From Clostridiales bacterium (GTDB lineage: Bacteria; Bacillota; Clostridia; Lachnospirales; Lachnospiraceae): a DNA stretch of 64,000 nucleotides. The position numbers and the translations under genes are program-made. This document shows positions 16,478 through 24,461 of the stretch, piece by piece. The notes under the pieces are model-generated. The model was not told the origin of the DNA. It saw nothing but the letters and a program-made list of their open reading frames with translations, and searched no databases. Each line of letters opens with the position of its first letter. Position 1 is the first letter of the stretch. The stretch spans positions 62,001-126,000 of the forward strand of contig JAJBVD010000030.1 in assembly GCA_020859985.1 (NCBI GenBank). The letters run 5' to 3'.

Positions 16478-17056
16478 TTATATATTTGTCTGCTTAATAT
16501 TACTAATTATTCCACTGTCTTTCACGCAATAAATAGTTTCAAAGCCAAATACAATACTCCATTTATCCGCAAAGTCTGCTGCGTTCTCATACTCTTCCTG
16601 CGGTCGTTGCCAAAAAGCACCCACGACTAATTTCATATTCATTTGATGTGCGTAAAAATCAAGAAGCATTCCTCGCAGATTTATTTTTTCCTCTTCTTCA
16701 TTTTTTGAATCACCATCCTTTACAGAAGTGATTCCCGCTAAGCAAAATCTAACAAATTCTTCAAAATCGCACAAATCTTTAAACGAGCGGAGATCAAACA
16801 CCTCATCACGTGATAAATTCACTATTTCAGCTGACACAACTGCAGGCTTTATTTTTTTATGATGTTTCTTTTTTATGCATCCGCACGTTCGATTTGCCGT
16901 CCACCATGCCTTAGCTTTTATATCATAAAAATAAATCCCTTCTCCACACCAATTTTCCTCTTTTTCGCTAAATCTAAATCCTTCGCTTATAATCTTTTTA
17001 GCACTTTCTTCATCCGTTCCATGGTATAGATTTCGATAAGACTCAGTACGCTTCAT
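16478..17056 (-). CDS. ADP-ribosyltransferase-like toxin (CmdT-like)
   Basis: A 192-residue protein whose first 55 residues carry PARP/ART-type signatures: LYHGTDEESAKKIISEGF (the H-G-T nicotinamide-binding motif), then GEGIYFYD with the conserved Tyr. The third catalytic residue is not clear to me. The rest shows no domain I can name. The gene opens a three-gene operon with a small LAA-ended protein 18 bases downstream and a SecB-like chaperone after that. This is the composition of the E. coli CmdTAC phage-defence system, in which, as I recall, CmdT ADP-ribosylates mRNA. Direct homology is not shown here. A GGAGG is present but 12 bases from the ATG. Confidence 0.7.
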   Translation of the reverse strand: MKRTESYRNLYHGTDEESAKKIISEGFRFSEKEENWCGEGIYFYDIKAKAWWTANRTCGCIKKKHHKKIKPAVVSAEIVNLSRDEVFDLRSFKDLCDFEEFVRFCLAGITSVKDGDSKNEEEEKINLRGMLLDFYAHQMNMKLVVGAFWQRPQEEYENAADFADKWSIVFGFETIYCVKDSGIISNIKQTNI

Positions 17057-17229
17057 TATTCAATGTATCCTCCACTCATCTTATCATCAGCCTAATGAGC
17101 CTTCCTTTGCCAATACTGTTTATTTAATCCAAATACAAGTCTTGTTCTTCCTGTAGTTCTTCTTTGGTGTTTTCCCATATTTTTCACTTTTCAACATTTT
17201 ATTTCAGAATAAATATATGTGGCATACGT

Positions 17230-17316
17230 CTAATCAAAGTGTACAGCATAAAAATTGCCATCTTGATACTCATAGTCTGCAATTAATTTCCCGTATTTTT
17301 GCCTAACCTTCCACTT
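17230..17316 (-). pseudogene. Coding-like fragment in the toxin leader
   Basis: Twenty-eight codons with strong coding character end KYGKLIADYEYQDGNFYAVH before a stop, but an in-frame stop lies just before them and no start is present. A second fragment, ENTKEELQEEQDLYLD then stop, follows at about 17120-17180 in another frame. They look like C-terminal scraps of older genes. I cannot name the families. Confidence 0.3.
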
Positions 17317-17329
17317 CTATGATTTTTTT

Positions 17330-17358
17330 ATTGTAACAAATGTATAGATTTGCGTCAA
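17330..17358 (-). promoter_or_regulatory. Promoter-like site upstream of the toxin operon
   Basis: On the minus strand, -35 TTGACG (17353-17358) and -10 TACAAT (17330-17335) are 17 bases apart. It lies about 270 bases upstream of the toxin start, leaving a long leader that contains gene scraps. A nearer promoter was not found. It could drive the toxin operon or be left over from a lost gene. Confidence 0.5.
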
Positions 17359-17652
17359 GTAGCCTTACAAAAAAAGCATAATAAATCTTTCGACAAATTT
17401 CAACCACCGATATATGTATACTTCTCAAGTATACCGAGTTCATAAAATAATCTCTTAATTATATTCGTTGCAGTCGCGCAATTCGTACGATTCGTGTACT
17501 ATCTCACATACACTGCATATCAGCACACCCGATATTAATATTTCAATCAATTCCTCCACTACTGATGAATTGCTTCCAAGAGTGATAAAGGCGGTGTGTT
17601 ATGCTTAAGGATGTTACATCATACTTAGCCGGAATCTGCCACCTGCAAGGGT

Positions 17653-17949
17653 CTTCAGTATTGTATCAACCAGAAACAGTTCCTGCGTGTCTTCCTTTCC
17701 AACAGCGATATCCCGATGGACAATAACGCCGCAGAACGGGCGATTCGTCCACTTACTGTGGGCAGGAAAAACTGGGGCAACATCGACACTATCCGCGGAG
17801 CAGAAACGAGTGTGATCATCTACAGTCTCGTGAAGTCTGTGAAAGCAAACAACCTCCGCATCTATAACTACATGGAACTCCTGCTGACGGAACTGCCCAA
17901 ACTTGCGGACGATACAAGCCGCGATTTTGTCCAGAATCTTCTTCCATGA
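17653..17949 (+). pseudogene. IS66 transposase, C-terminal fragment
   Basis: About 98 codons are open after an in-frame TAG at 17626. They begin LQYCINQKQFLRVFLSNSDI and continue through MDNNAAERAIRPLTVGRKNW, the well-known end of the IS66 DDE domain (catalytic Glu in NNAAERAIRP), and a helical tail. The N-terminal helix-turn-helix, zinc-binding part and the catalytic aspartates are gone, so the fragment cannot transpose. Confidence 0.85.
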
Positions 17950-18012
17950 TCCAAAAACGTCCAGAAGGAGTGTCGCCTTGATGCAGTTTTCAATGCGCTT
18001 ATTTATGGGAAT

Positions 18013-18034
18013 CCGCCATTTTGGCGGGTTCTTT
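18013..18034 (+). terminator. Hairpin terminator at the end of the IS66 remnant
   Basis: CCGCCA-TTT-TGGCGG (18013-18027) followed by GTTCTTTC on the plus strand. It is a short GC-rich stem with a weak T-run, placed after the transposase fragment. Confidence 0.5.
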
Positions 18035-18068
18035 CATTATGTGGTACTCATGTTTGAGTGCTTACAAC

Positions 18069-19748
18069 TTATAAGTTTTGAGGAATATCTGTTTGTAAAA
18101 AAATATCCCTGCTTTCCGGGAATAATGCCCACCTAAATGCAGGGTGAACCTCCCAGTCATAGCCGAAATCAACTGTGCTTGATGTAATATATTTATTATC
18201 TTCAAAATACTTTCTATCTATAAAGCCACCAGGCATATTCTTTCTAGCATTTAAAAAATTAATTTTATACATAAAAGCAATCAACTCATCCACAGAACAT
18301 TCTTTTTTATTCGCAAAGAAAAACTTACCATTTTGCGTTATTCCACAAATCTTACGAACTAGCTGATCCTTTGAATAAACAAATGGCTTTTCTGTTTTCT
18401 TCATTTCATGGCTAGGTTTCATTCCTAGCAATAATCGTTCAATATCTGGCAATTCATACTTATGTTCGTTAATTGTATCTTGAAGTCTGCTTGAAGAATA
18501 TTGCTCAAAAACCTCCTCCCAATCTTCAGTCTCAATTAAATTTCTTCCATTGGCATTTGCATTACGCGCAGCTAATGTACATAAATTTATAAGATCACGT
18601 GGTCTTCGTCTTATCAACGAAAGAAATATATATCGAATAGGCCTATTATTCCATTTACCCGAGCCTTTAAATGTGTCGTCCATAATATCATTTAAATACT
18701 CTGCCATATCATTTTGATTCATATCTAATAAATCTTTCTCGAAAATATTGTTTCCAAAATAACTTTGAACTCTTTTAACCAGTAAAGCCAATAATTCATG
18801 TTCAGTCCACTTTAGCCATAAAACATTGCCATCTATTTTATCCGTTGATTCATCTGCAGTTCTCACCAAATAATATACGTCACTTCTCAAACTGATTCTA
18901 AAACATAATTCATTTGATTCATTACACAAATCTCTAACTGCATTTAATAATGCCGAAATCCTATATATATTTTGCTTTGAACCATTCCATGCTCTGTCTA
19001 GGTCGTCAATGTAAACGACTATTTTATGGTTTTCCTTATATTTTTTTGCAATATCTTTTTTGATTTCATCAGTATTAACAATCTCAGATACATTTTTTAC
19101 TATTATTCCAATTTTTTCAGCAAACTTTAATCCTTTCTTTGAGACTTGTTTTATAATTTCAGTGTCATTATTAACGTTAAAATCAGAAATGATTTTCTCC
19201 GCTAATAATTTCTCCAATCCAGCTTTCCACTGGTTAATAAGCTCCAAAGAATCCGGTTCTCCATTCGATTCTGCTAGCTTAAGAATATCATCTGGCCTAA
19301 CCCATATACTCAAAATCTTATTCTCTATATTTTCCAAATATGACATCCGAAATACTGCGGATTTTCCTATACCTTTATGAGCAACCAAAATACGTATTGG
19401 CATAAAGTTATGAACTTTTTCATAAACATCTGTTTTAATAAAATACGAACTAAATCGTTCCTTATTCTCATCTTCAGCTGCAAGATCTCCAAAGAGTCCC
19501 CTAATTTGTTCCTCTGAAAAATCTATTATCTTATCGGAAACCCTCGAAGGTAAATCTAATGATATTCTTGTAGCAAATTTTCCCTTATTGCCAATTTCAG
19601 ATTCAAACAAAACGTTGCACCCAGGTTTTAAACGTTTATATATATCTTTATCAACATTTTTTATATGAACAAAAATTTTTTCTCCAGTTGATGATTGAAT
19701 AAAAGAATACCCTCTATCGGATTTTTTTGTGATTATACCTTTTTCCAT
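18069..19748 (-). CDS. Cold-shock-domain/P-loop ATPase fusion (Sll1717-like)
   Basis: A 559-residue protein. Residues 1-60 form a cold-shock-type OB fold: KGIITKKSDRGYSFIQ (RNP1-like aromatic patch), then IFVHIKNV (RNP2-like). A P-loop ATPase follows: Walker A AHKGIGKSA near residue 125 and Walker B VVYIDDLDRAW near 247, with an arginine-rich RRRPRDLINL later. The IDDLDR form and overall layout resemble the Sll1717/KAP-like group of STAND-related NTPases. The C-terminal 150 residues are winged-helix-like or unknown. A nucleic-acid sensor with an NTPase switch is a reasonable guess, and the island context suggests defence; no effector is recognised. GGGGG lies about nine bases before the start. 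Confidence 0.75.
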   Translation of the reverse strand: MEKGIITKKSDRGYSFIQSSTGEKIFVHIKNVDKDIYKRLKPGCNVLFESEIGNKGKFATRISLDLPSRVSDKIIDFSEEQIRGLFGDLAAEDENKERFSSYFIKTDVYEKVHNFMPIRILVAHKGIGKSAVFRMSYLENIENKILSIWVRPDDILKLAESNGEPDSLELINQWKAGLEKLLAEKIISDFNVNNDTEIIKQVSKKGLKFAEKIGIIVKNVSEIVNTDEIKKDIAKKYKENHKIVVYIDDLDRAWNGSKQNIYRISALLNAVRDLCNESNELCFRISLRSDVYYLVRTADESTDKIDGNVLWLKWTEHELLALLVKRVQSYFGNNIFEKDLLDMNQNDMAEYLNDIMDDTFKGSGKWNNRPIRYIFLSLIRRRPRDLINLCTLAARNANANGRNLIETEDWEEVFEQYSSSRLQDTINEHKYELPDIERLLLGMKPSHEMKKTEKPFVYSKDQLVRKICGITQNGKFFFANKKECSVDELIAFMYKINFLNARKNMPGGFIDRKYFEDNKYITSSTVDFGYDWEVHPAFRWALFPESRDIFLQTDIPQNL

Positions 19749-19886
19749 TAAATAGCACCCCCACGTATTGCTTTATTGTTATTTGTGAACTCACTGCTTT
19801 GACACACAATCCAGAAATAACCGGTGTGCTTAAGATAACTACCGCACCTCTTTAAGATCATCCAGAATACTCGCATATGGCAATGT

Positions 19887-20029
19887 CAGACCTGCTCACC
19901 TCTTGTTACAATGGTTACATAATATTTCTTGCCATTAATTTTACAGTTATCTATTTCTGAATTATGGGATAAGTCGTTTCCTATAAAAACATCATCTATC
20001 TCAACCCTGGAAATATTATCAATGTCCGG
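19887..20029 (-). pseudogene. C-terminal remnant of an unidentified gene
   Basis: Forty-seven codons read PDIDNISRVEIDDVFIGND and on to YYVTIVTRGEQV before a TGA. The composition is clearly coding. An in-frame TAA precedes the fragment, and the sequence beyond it changes character about 100 bases before the IS21 end. It is probably the tail of a gene lost by an insertion or deletion. The gene is not identified. Confidence 0.45.
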
Positions 20030-20305
20030 TTATACTCCCACTCTTTTAGTGTTCTACAGTCAAGATGTGATATTGATTTAAGGATTTCAAGCGTCGGATT
20101 CGTTTTGCAGGTTCTTCGCGGTCCTCTTCTGATACTCTGAACCGCCAGTCCGGACACACGATACCGCTAATCCGGGCTGATGGATACCGCGATTCCGGTT
20201 GGTACGATACCGGCATTCCGGCCATCGGTACCGCTGATAAAATTAATCCTTTATACTGTATCCATGCGCTTTACAGCGTAAATACAGATGAAGGAGGTCA
20301 CCATT

Positions 20306-21742
20306 ATGACCAAGTACCGTGAGATCATCCGGCTTGCCGAATTAGATCTCAGCCAGTCAAACATCGCACTCAGTTGTAATGTTTCCAAGGCGACGGTCAA
20401 CAAGACGCTCAAGGCAGCCAAGGCGAAAAACCTTGCATGACCCCTGGATCCGAATCTGACAGACGATGTACTGGCGAAAATGTTGTTTCAGGAGAAAGCG
20501 GATACTTCCGCTGTCTCCCACAAGCGGATGCCTGACTACGAATACATCCGTAAGGAACCCCTCCGCAACGGGGTCAATAAGAAACTCCTGTAGACAGAGT
20601 ATCTGACAGGCTGTAAAAGGGCTGGCGATGATCCACTCATGTATTCCCAGTTCTGTTATTACATCCAGCAGGATGAGCAGAAACGCCGCGCCACGATGCA
20701 CATCAACCGCAAGCCTGAGGAACAGGTTGAAGTTGACTGGGCAGGTGATCCGGCCCACGTCCACATATACGAATACTTTGGCGGAGTAGCCAGAATCCTC
20801 GTACCGGACAACTGCCGCACCGCTGTTGACCACAACAAGGGCTGGAAGAATCAGCGGATCAACGCCGTTTATCAGGAGATGGCAGAACATTATGGAACCG
20901 CTGTCATCCCTGCCCGCGTCCGGCACCCTAAGGATAAGAGCCTGGCAGAAGGCAGCGTTGGTAATATCTCCACATGGATCACCGCTGGGCTGCGCAATGA
21001 ACAGTTCTTCTCCCTTGCGGAGTTGAATCAGGCAATCCGGCAGAAACTGGAAGAATTCAGCCACCGCCCGTTCCAAAAGAAAAAGAGCAGCCGGTATGAT
21101 ATCTTCCATGATGAGGAGCTTCCGCTTTTAGCTCCCCTGCCCGCTTATCCGTATGAACTGGCGGAATGGAAACAGGCTACCGTCCAGTTCAACTACCACA
21201 TTTCCTGCGCCGGGATGTTGTATTCCGTCCCGTATGAATATATCAAGCGCAAGGTCAATGTACGGGGTACGGATAAGATGGTTGAGATTTTCTATAATAA
21301 CAACCGTATCGCCTCCCACCGTCGTTTATACGGCCGCAAGGGGCAGTACAGCACTGTTACCGAGCATATGCCGCCTTCCCATCAGCAGTATCTCGAATGG
21401 AATGGCGACCGTTTCCACAAATGGGCGGAACGCATCGGTGAAAATACCTATCAGGTGGTGGATGCCATCCTCACCTCCAAACGCGTGGAACAGCAGTCTT
21501 ACAGGAGCTGCATGGGACTTCTGAAGCTGGCGGATAAGTATTCTGTCAACCGGCTGGAAGCCGCCTGCAGGAAGGCGCTTTCCTTTACACCCTCACCCAG
21601 TTACAAGAGCATCAAGAACATCCTTGATGCCGGCAGTGAATGGGCAGAGCCGGATGATAACGGAAATGAAGCCACAACTAAGACCACTTCAACACGGAAC
21701 AGTCATGCGCTCACCAGAGGCGCTGATTACTACAGGAGGTAA
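20306..21742 (+). pseudogene. istA: istA transposase with two nonsense mutations
   Basis: A 479-codon frame from ATG at 20306, behind AAGGAGG, to the stop at 21742. It is interrupted by TGA at 20438-20440 and TAG at 20591-20593 in the same frame, both where a Trp codon would fit. The N-terminus is a helix-turn-helix (LDLSQSNIALSCNVSKATVN). The integrase core follows the second stop (EVDWAGDPAHV with a catalytic Asp, then HPKDKSLAEGSVGN with the Glu). No frameshift is present. A partial product could begin at the ATG at 20639 but would lack the DNA-binding domain. Confidence 0.88.
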
Positions 21743-21748
21743 AGACAC

Positions 21749-22522
21749 ATGAGTATCCAGAGCACAACTGACAAATTAATTGAAATGCGTATGACCTCAA
21801 TGACGGATGGTTTCTGCACACAGGTCAATGATCCTAAAATGAAGGATGTTTCCTTTGAGGATCGTTTTGCGCTTGTCGACATTGAATATAACAACCGCAA
21901 GAGCAACAGCTTAAAGCGGCTAATCCGGAACGCCGGGTTTGACCAGCCGGAAGCCCATATCTCGGATATCGACTATACGTCCGGACGTAAGCTCAACCGC
22001 AGCCTGATTGAAAAACTTGCCAGCTGCGACTACATCACTAATCACAGGAATTTCTTCATTACTGGTGCCACCGGCAGCGGCAAGACTTATCTGGCCTGTG
22101 CGCTCGGTATGGAGGCATGCAAACAGCGTTACAAGACAAAGTACATCCGTCTGCCTGACCTTCTCCTTGAACTGGAGATGGCCCGTAACGACGGCACCTA
22201 CAAGAAAGTACAGGCCAAATATGCAAACCCGGTACTGCTCATCATCGATGAATGGCTCCTCCTTAAGCCGAATGAATCAGAGCAGCACGATATTCTGGAA
22301 CTGCTTCACAGGAGACGTAAGAAATCATCTACGATATTCTGTTCACAGTATGATTCCAGCGGCTGGTATGATCAGCTTGGCGGGGACGACAGACCTCTTG
22401 CGGAAGCAATCATTGACCGCATCAAATACGATGGGTACACGGTGAACATCATCCCTATCGATCCGGCGAACTATAAGTCCATGCGGGAAGTATATGGGAT
22501 GGACCCGGCATTAAGCGAGTAA
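21749..22522 (+). CDS. istB: IstB-like ATPase of IS21
   Basis: A 257-residue AAA+ protein that assists IstA in target choice and strand transfer. Walker A is ITGATGSGKTYLA and Walker B is LLIIDEW; the DnaC-like FCSQYDSSGWYDQL and AEAIIDRI segments follow. It starts six bases after istA behind AGGAGG. It looks intact, unlike its partner. Confidence 0.93.
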   Translation: MSIQSTTDKLIEMRMTSMTDGFCTQVNDPKMKDVSFEDRFALVDIEYNNRKSNSLKRLIRNAGFDQPEAHISDIDYTSGRKLNRSLIEKLASCDYITNHRNFFITGATGSGKTYLACALGMEACKQRYKTKYIRLPDLLLELEMARNDGTYKKVQAKYANPVLLIIDEWLLLKPNESEQHDILELLHRRRKKSSTIFCSQYDSSGWYDQLGGDDRPLAEAIIDRIKYDGYTVNIIPIDPANYKSMREVYGMDPALSE

Positions 22523-22728
22523 ACTCGCACAGGTAACTAATCAATCATAACGGTATCCGCTGTCCGGACTGACGGTATCGTTCCTCCGGAACAGCGGTAT
22601 CCGTTCCTCCGGAACACCGGTACATTCTCACAAAAATAAACAATAGACGCCCCCGCTTCGGCAGCTTTATAAACACTCTGTTATCGTAAAGAGTCCAGCT
22701 ATCTTTCCACTGTCATTACCTAACAAAA

Positions 22729-24015
22729 TCAAAGCTGCTCTTTTCCTCTTGCACGTAAAATACCCACAGTCAAAATTCCAGCAAAACACACGCACAATAT
22801 CAGCATAAGAACTGCATATTCCACCGCTGCTCCCATAACAGCATACTTCCCGACAAAATATCTTGAACCAAGAAGAGCGAAAACGGCAACAATTAAATAC
22901 CCGCCCAACAGCCAGTTCTGCATTCTCATAATCGTAATTACCGCACTCAAAAGTCCAGACAAACCCAAAAGGCCACCACCAAACAGTAGTACTAATAGCT
23001 CTGTCTTAAATTCACTCAAATCTGTATTATATAAAACAGACAAAACCGGGATGCCTAACAGGTACGCACCAACCAAGCAAATAATAGTGATAACCGCCAC
23101 AACCAAAATCTGAAAAAGGACATTCTTTAGGAATTTACCAATCTCTCTTTCCTGCCACATTCTAGAAATCTTATACAGCATCGGATTAAATACAAAACCA
23201 TTCAAGAGACCTATCACAAAAACTGGCATGGCAATAAATCCATAGCATGCCTGTAATTCATCTGAAAGAGTAGCATCTATCGCATACTTCGGAGCATTTC
23301 CTATGTAAAAAGATAAAAACGAACCTGCAAAAAGGGGAAAGCACTCTTTTAATAGGATATATGTTTTTCCTTTTCCATTATTTCTTGCCAAATGAAGTGA
23401 TTCCCTTGTTGCCACAAGCAAATATACCATCAAAATATAAGTGAAAATGGTAGCTATAATCAAGGAAAACAATAATTGCCCTGTAATAATCAACAAGATC
23501 CCAAACAATATAATCGTAAAGGCAACACGAATTGTCATTGCCTTAGACGCAATATCCAGCCGAGCATTTCTCTGATACTCTCCATAATACACATCTTCGA
23601 AAGCATCTGGTACTTTGAAAAGACACATCCACAATATTATCAGGCTTTTCTCAGTAGAATAACCGTTCTCTTTAGACACATAAAAAAGATATAACAGAGA
23701 AACCAGAATCATGGCCGCAGTCGAAACCAGTCTCGAGTTTCTATAGTCTGAAAACGAATACTTATTACGAATATCCGAAACTTGAAAATTTCGCATACCA
23801 TATTTTCCTATTGTAAGGAAGAGGTTCGCATTTGCGTAAGCAATCGTAAAAATTCCTGATGCATTTAACCCGGCTGTCCTCGTCAGAATCATAAGCATAA
23901 TCACCGACTGAAAAGCCATAATCAAGCTTCCTGCCATATTCCAAATATAGCTACTTCTTTCAACGTTTTTTGAATTAGTCAAGAATTTTTTTATCATATC
24001 TGTCCGTTCTACCAT
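22729..24015 (-). CDS. Polysaccharide flippase (Wzx-like, MATE/MVF superfamily)
   Basis: A 428-residue membrane protein with about 12-14 predicted helices. Residues 25-60 hold the usual N-terminal pattern of polysaccharide exporters (AFQSVIMLMILTRTAGLNASG). It should flip undecaprenyl-linked repeat units to the outer face. The ribosome site is weak for both the ATG at 24015 and an ATG at 23997. It lies between the IS21 copy and a decayed gene and is the last gene of the right-hand polysaccharide block. Its presence beside a Wzm/Wzt pair suggests two glycan products, or two export modes, in one locus. Confidence 0.85.
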   Translation of the reverse strand: MVERTDMIKKFLTNSKNVERSSYIWNMAGSLIMAFQSVIMLMILTRTAGLNASGIFTIAYANANLFLTIGKYGMRNFQVSDIRNKYSFSDYRNSRLVSTAAMILVSLLYLFYVSKENGYSTEKSLIILWMCLFKVPDAFEDVYYGEYQRNARLDIASKAMTIRVAFTIILFGILLIITGQLLFSLIIATIFTYILMVYLLVATRESLHLARNNGKGKTYILLKECFPLFAGSFLSFYIGNAPKYAIDATLSDELQACYGFIAMPVFVIGLLNGFVFNPMLYKISRMWQEREIGKFLKNVLFQILVVAVITIICLVGAYLLGIPVLSVLYNTDLSEFKTELLVLLFGGGLLGLSGLLSAVITIMRMQNWLLGGYLIVAVFALLGSRYFVGKYAVMGAAVEYAVLMLILCVCFAGILTVGILRARGKEQL

Positions 24016-24021
24016 AAAAAT

Positions 24022-24343
24022 TTATGGTCTTGCTTCTAACCTTTTATTTCTCAGATTAAAATAACCAGCATAAGGCTTTTTATTATTGTCGTAAACATCA
24101 TTCACAAAAAACGCAACAATGAAGCTATTATATTGTCTCCTCGTCACTGTTTTTGCAAATAATTTATCATCACAATAAATGTCTTATTTAACCCTCTTAT
24201 TTTTAATGCATTATCCAGTTCATTATGTGTTCTTACGATTTTTGTGTATAATAAAGAAATGTTCTTGATACGATCTTCATACTTTCCAAGTTTTGATAAT
24301 ATTTTGCATTTTTATTAATAATGTTCTTCAAATAATCAACAAT
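24022..24343 (-). pseudogene. Decayed gene upstream of the flippase
   Basis: Coding-like segments in successive frames, all minus strand: VDYLKNIINKNAKYYQNLES behind AAAGGAGG at 24351-24358, then KYEDRIKNISLLYTKIV and ALKIRGLNKTFIV, then DDKLFAKTVTRRQYNSFIVA to a stop at 24022. At least two frameshifts are needed to join them into a protein of about 110 residues. The family is not recognised. Further upstream to 24461 I see no gene. Confidence 0.5.
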
Positions 24344-24461
24344 TATTATGCCTCCTTTAATTACATCCTATATCCTACAATCAGCAAGGGACTATTTGTC
24401 TCTTTGCGAGGACTAATAAAAAGAAAGTACAATAAATCTTCCTACTTCACTATGTTCAAAG

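Larger units (their letters stand above)
17640..18065 (+). mobile_element. IS66-family remnant (3' end)
   Basis: The 3' part of an IS66 transposase gene, then about 115 bases of trailer with a small terminator hairpin, ending GAGTGCTTAC at 18065, which fits an IS66 outer end. The left part of the element, including the rest of the transposase and accessory genes, is missing. The right end falls four bases short of the stop of the P-loop ATPase gene, which it leaves intact. Confidence 0.75.
20130..22630 (+). mobile_element. IS21-family insertion sequence
   Basis: About 2.5 kb with istA and istB in the usual order. Both ends carry several short repeats in opposite orientation: GATACCG-type units at 20150-20260 and CGGTATC-type units at 22553-22605, the multiple terminal repeats typical of IS21. 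Ends were judged by eye (left near 20130, right near 22630). IstA is interrupted by two stops, so this copy should be unable to move on its own. Confidence 0.8.

Noticed and set aside
20306-20600. Stop-codon readthrough or recoding in istA
   Set aside because: Two separate stops, TGA and TAG, with no slippery site or structure nearby fit simple nonsense mutation better.
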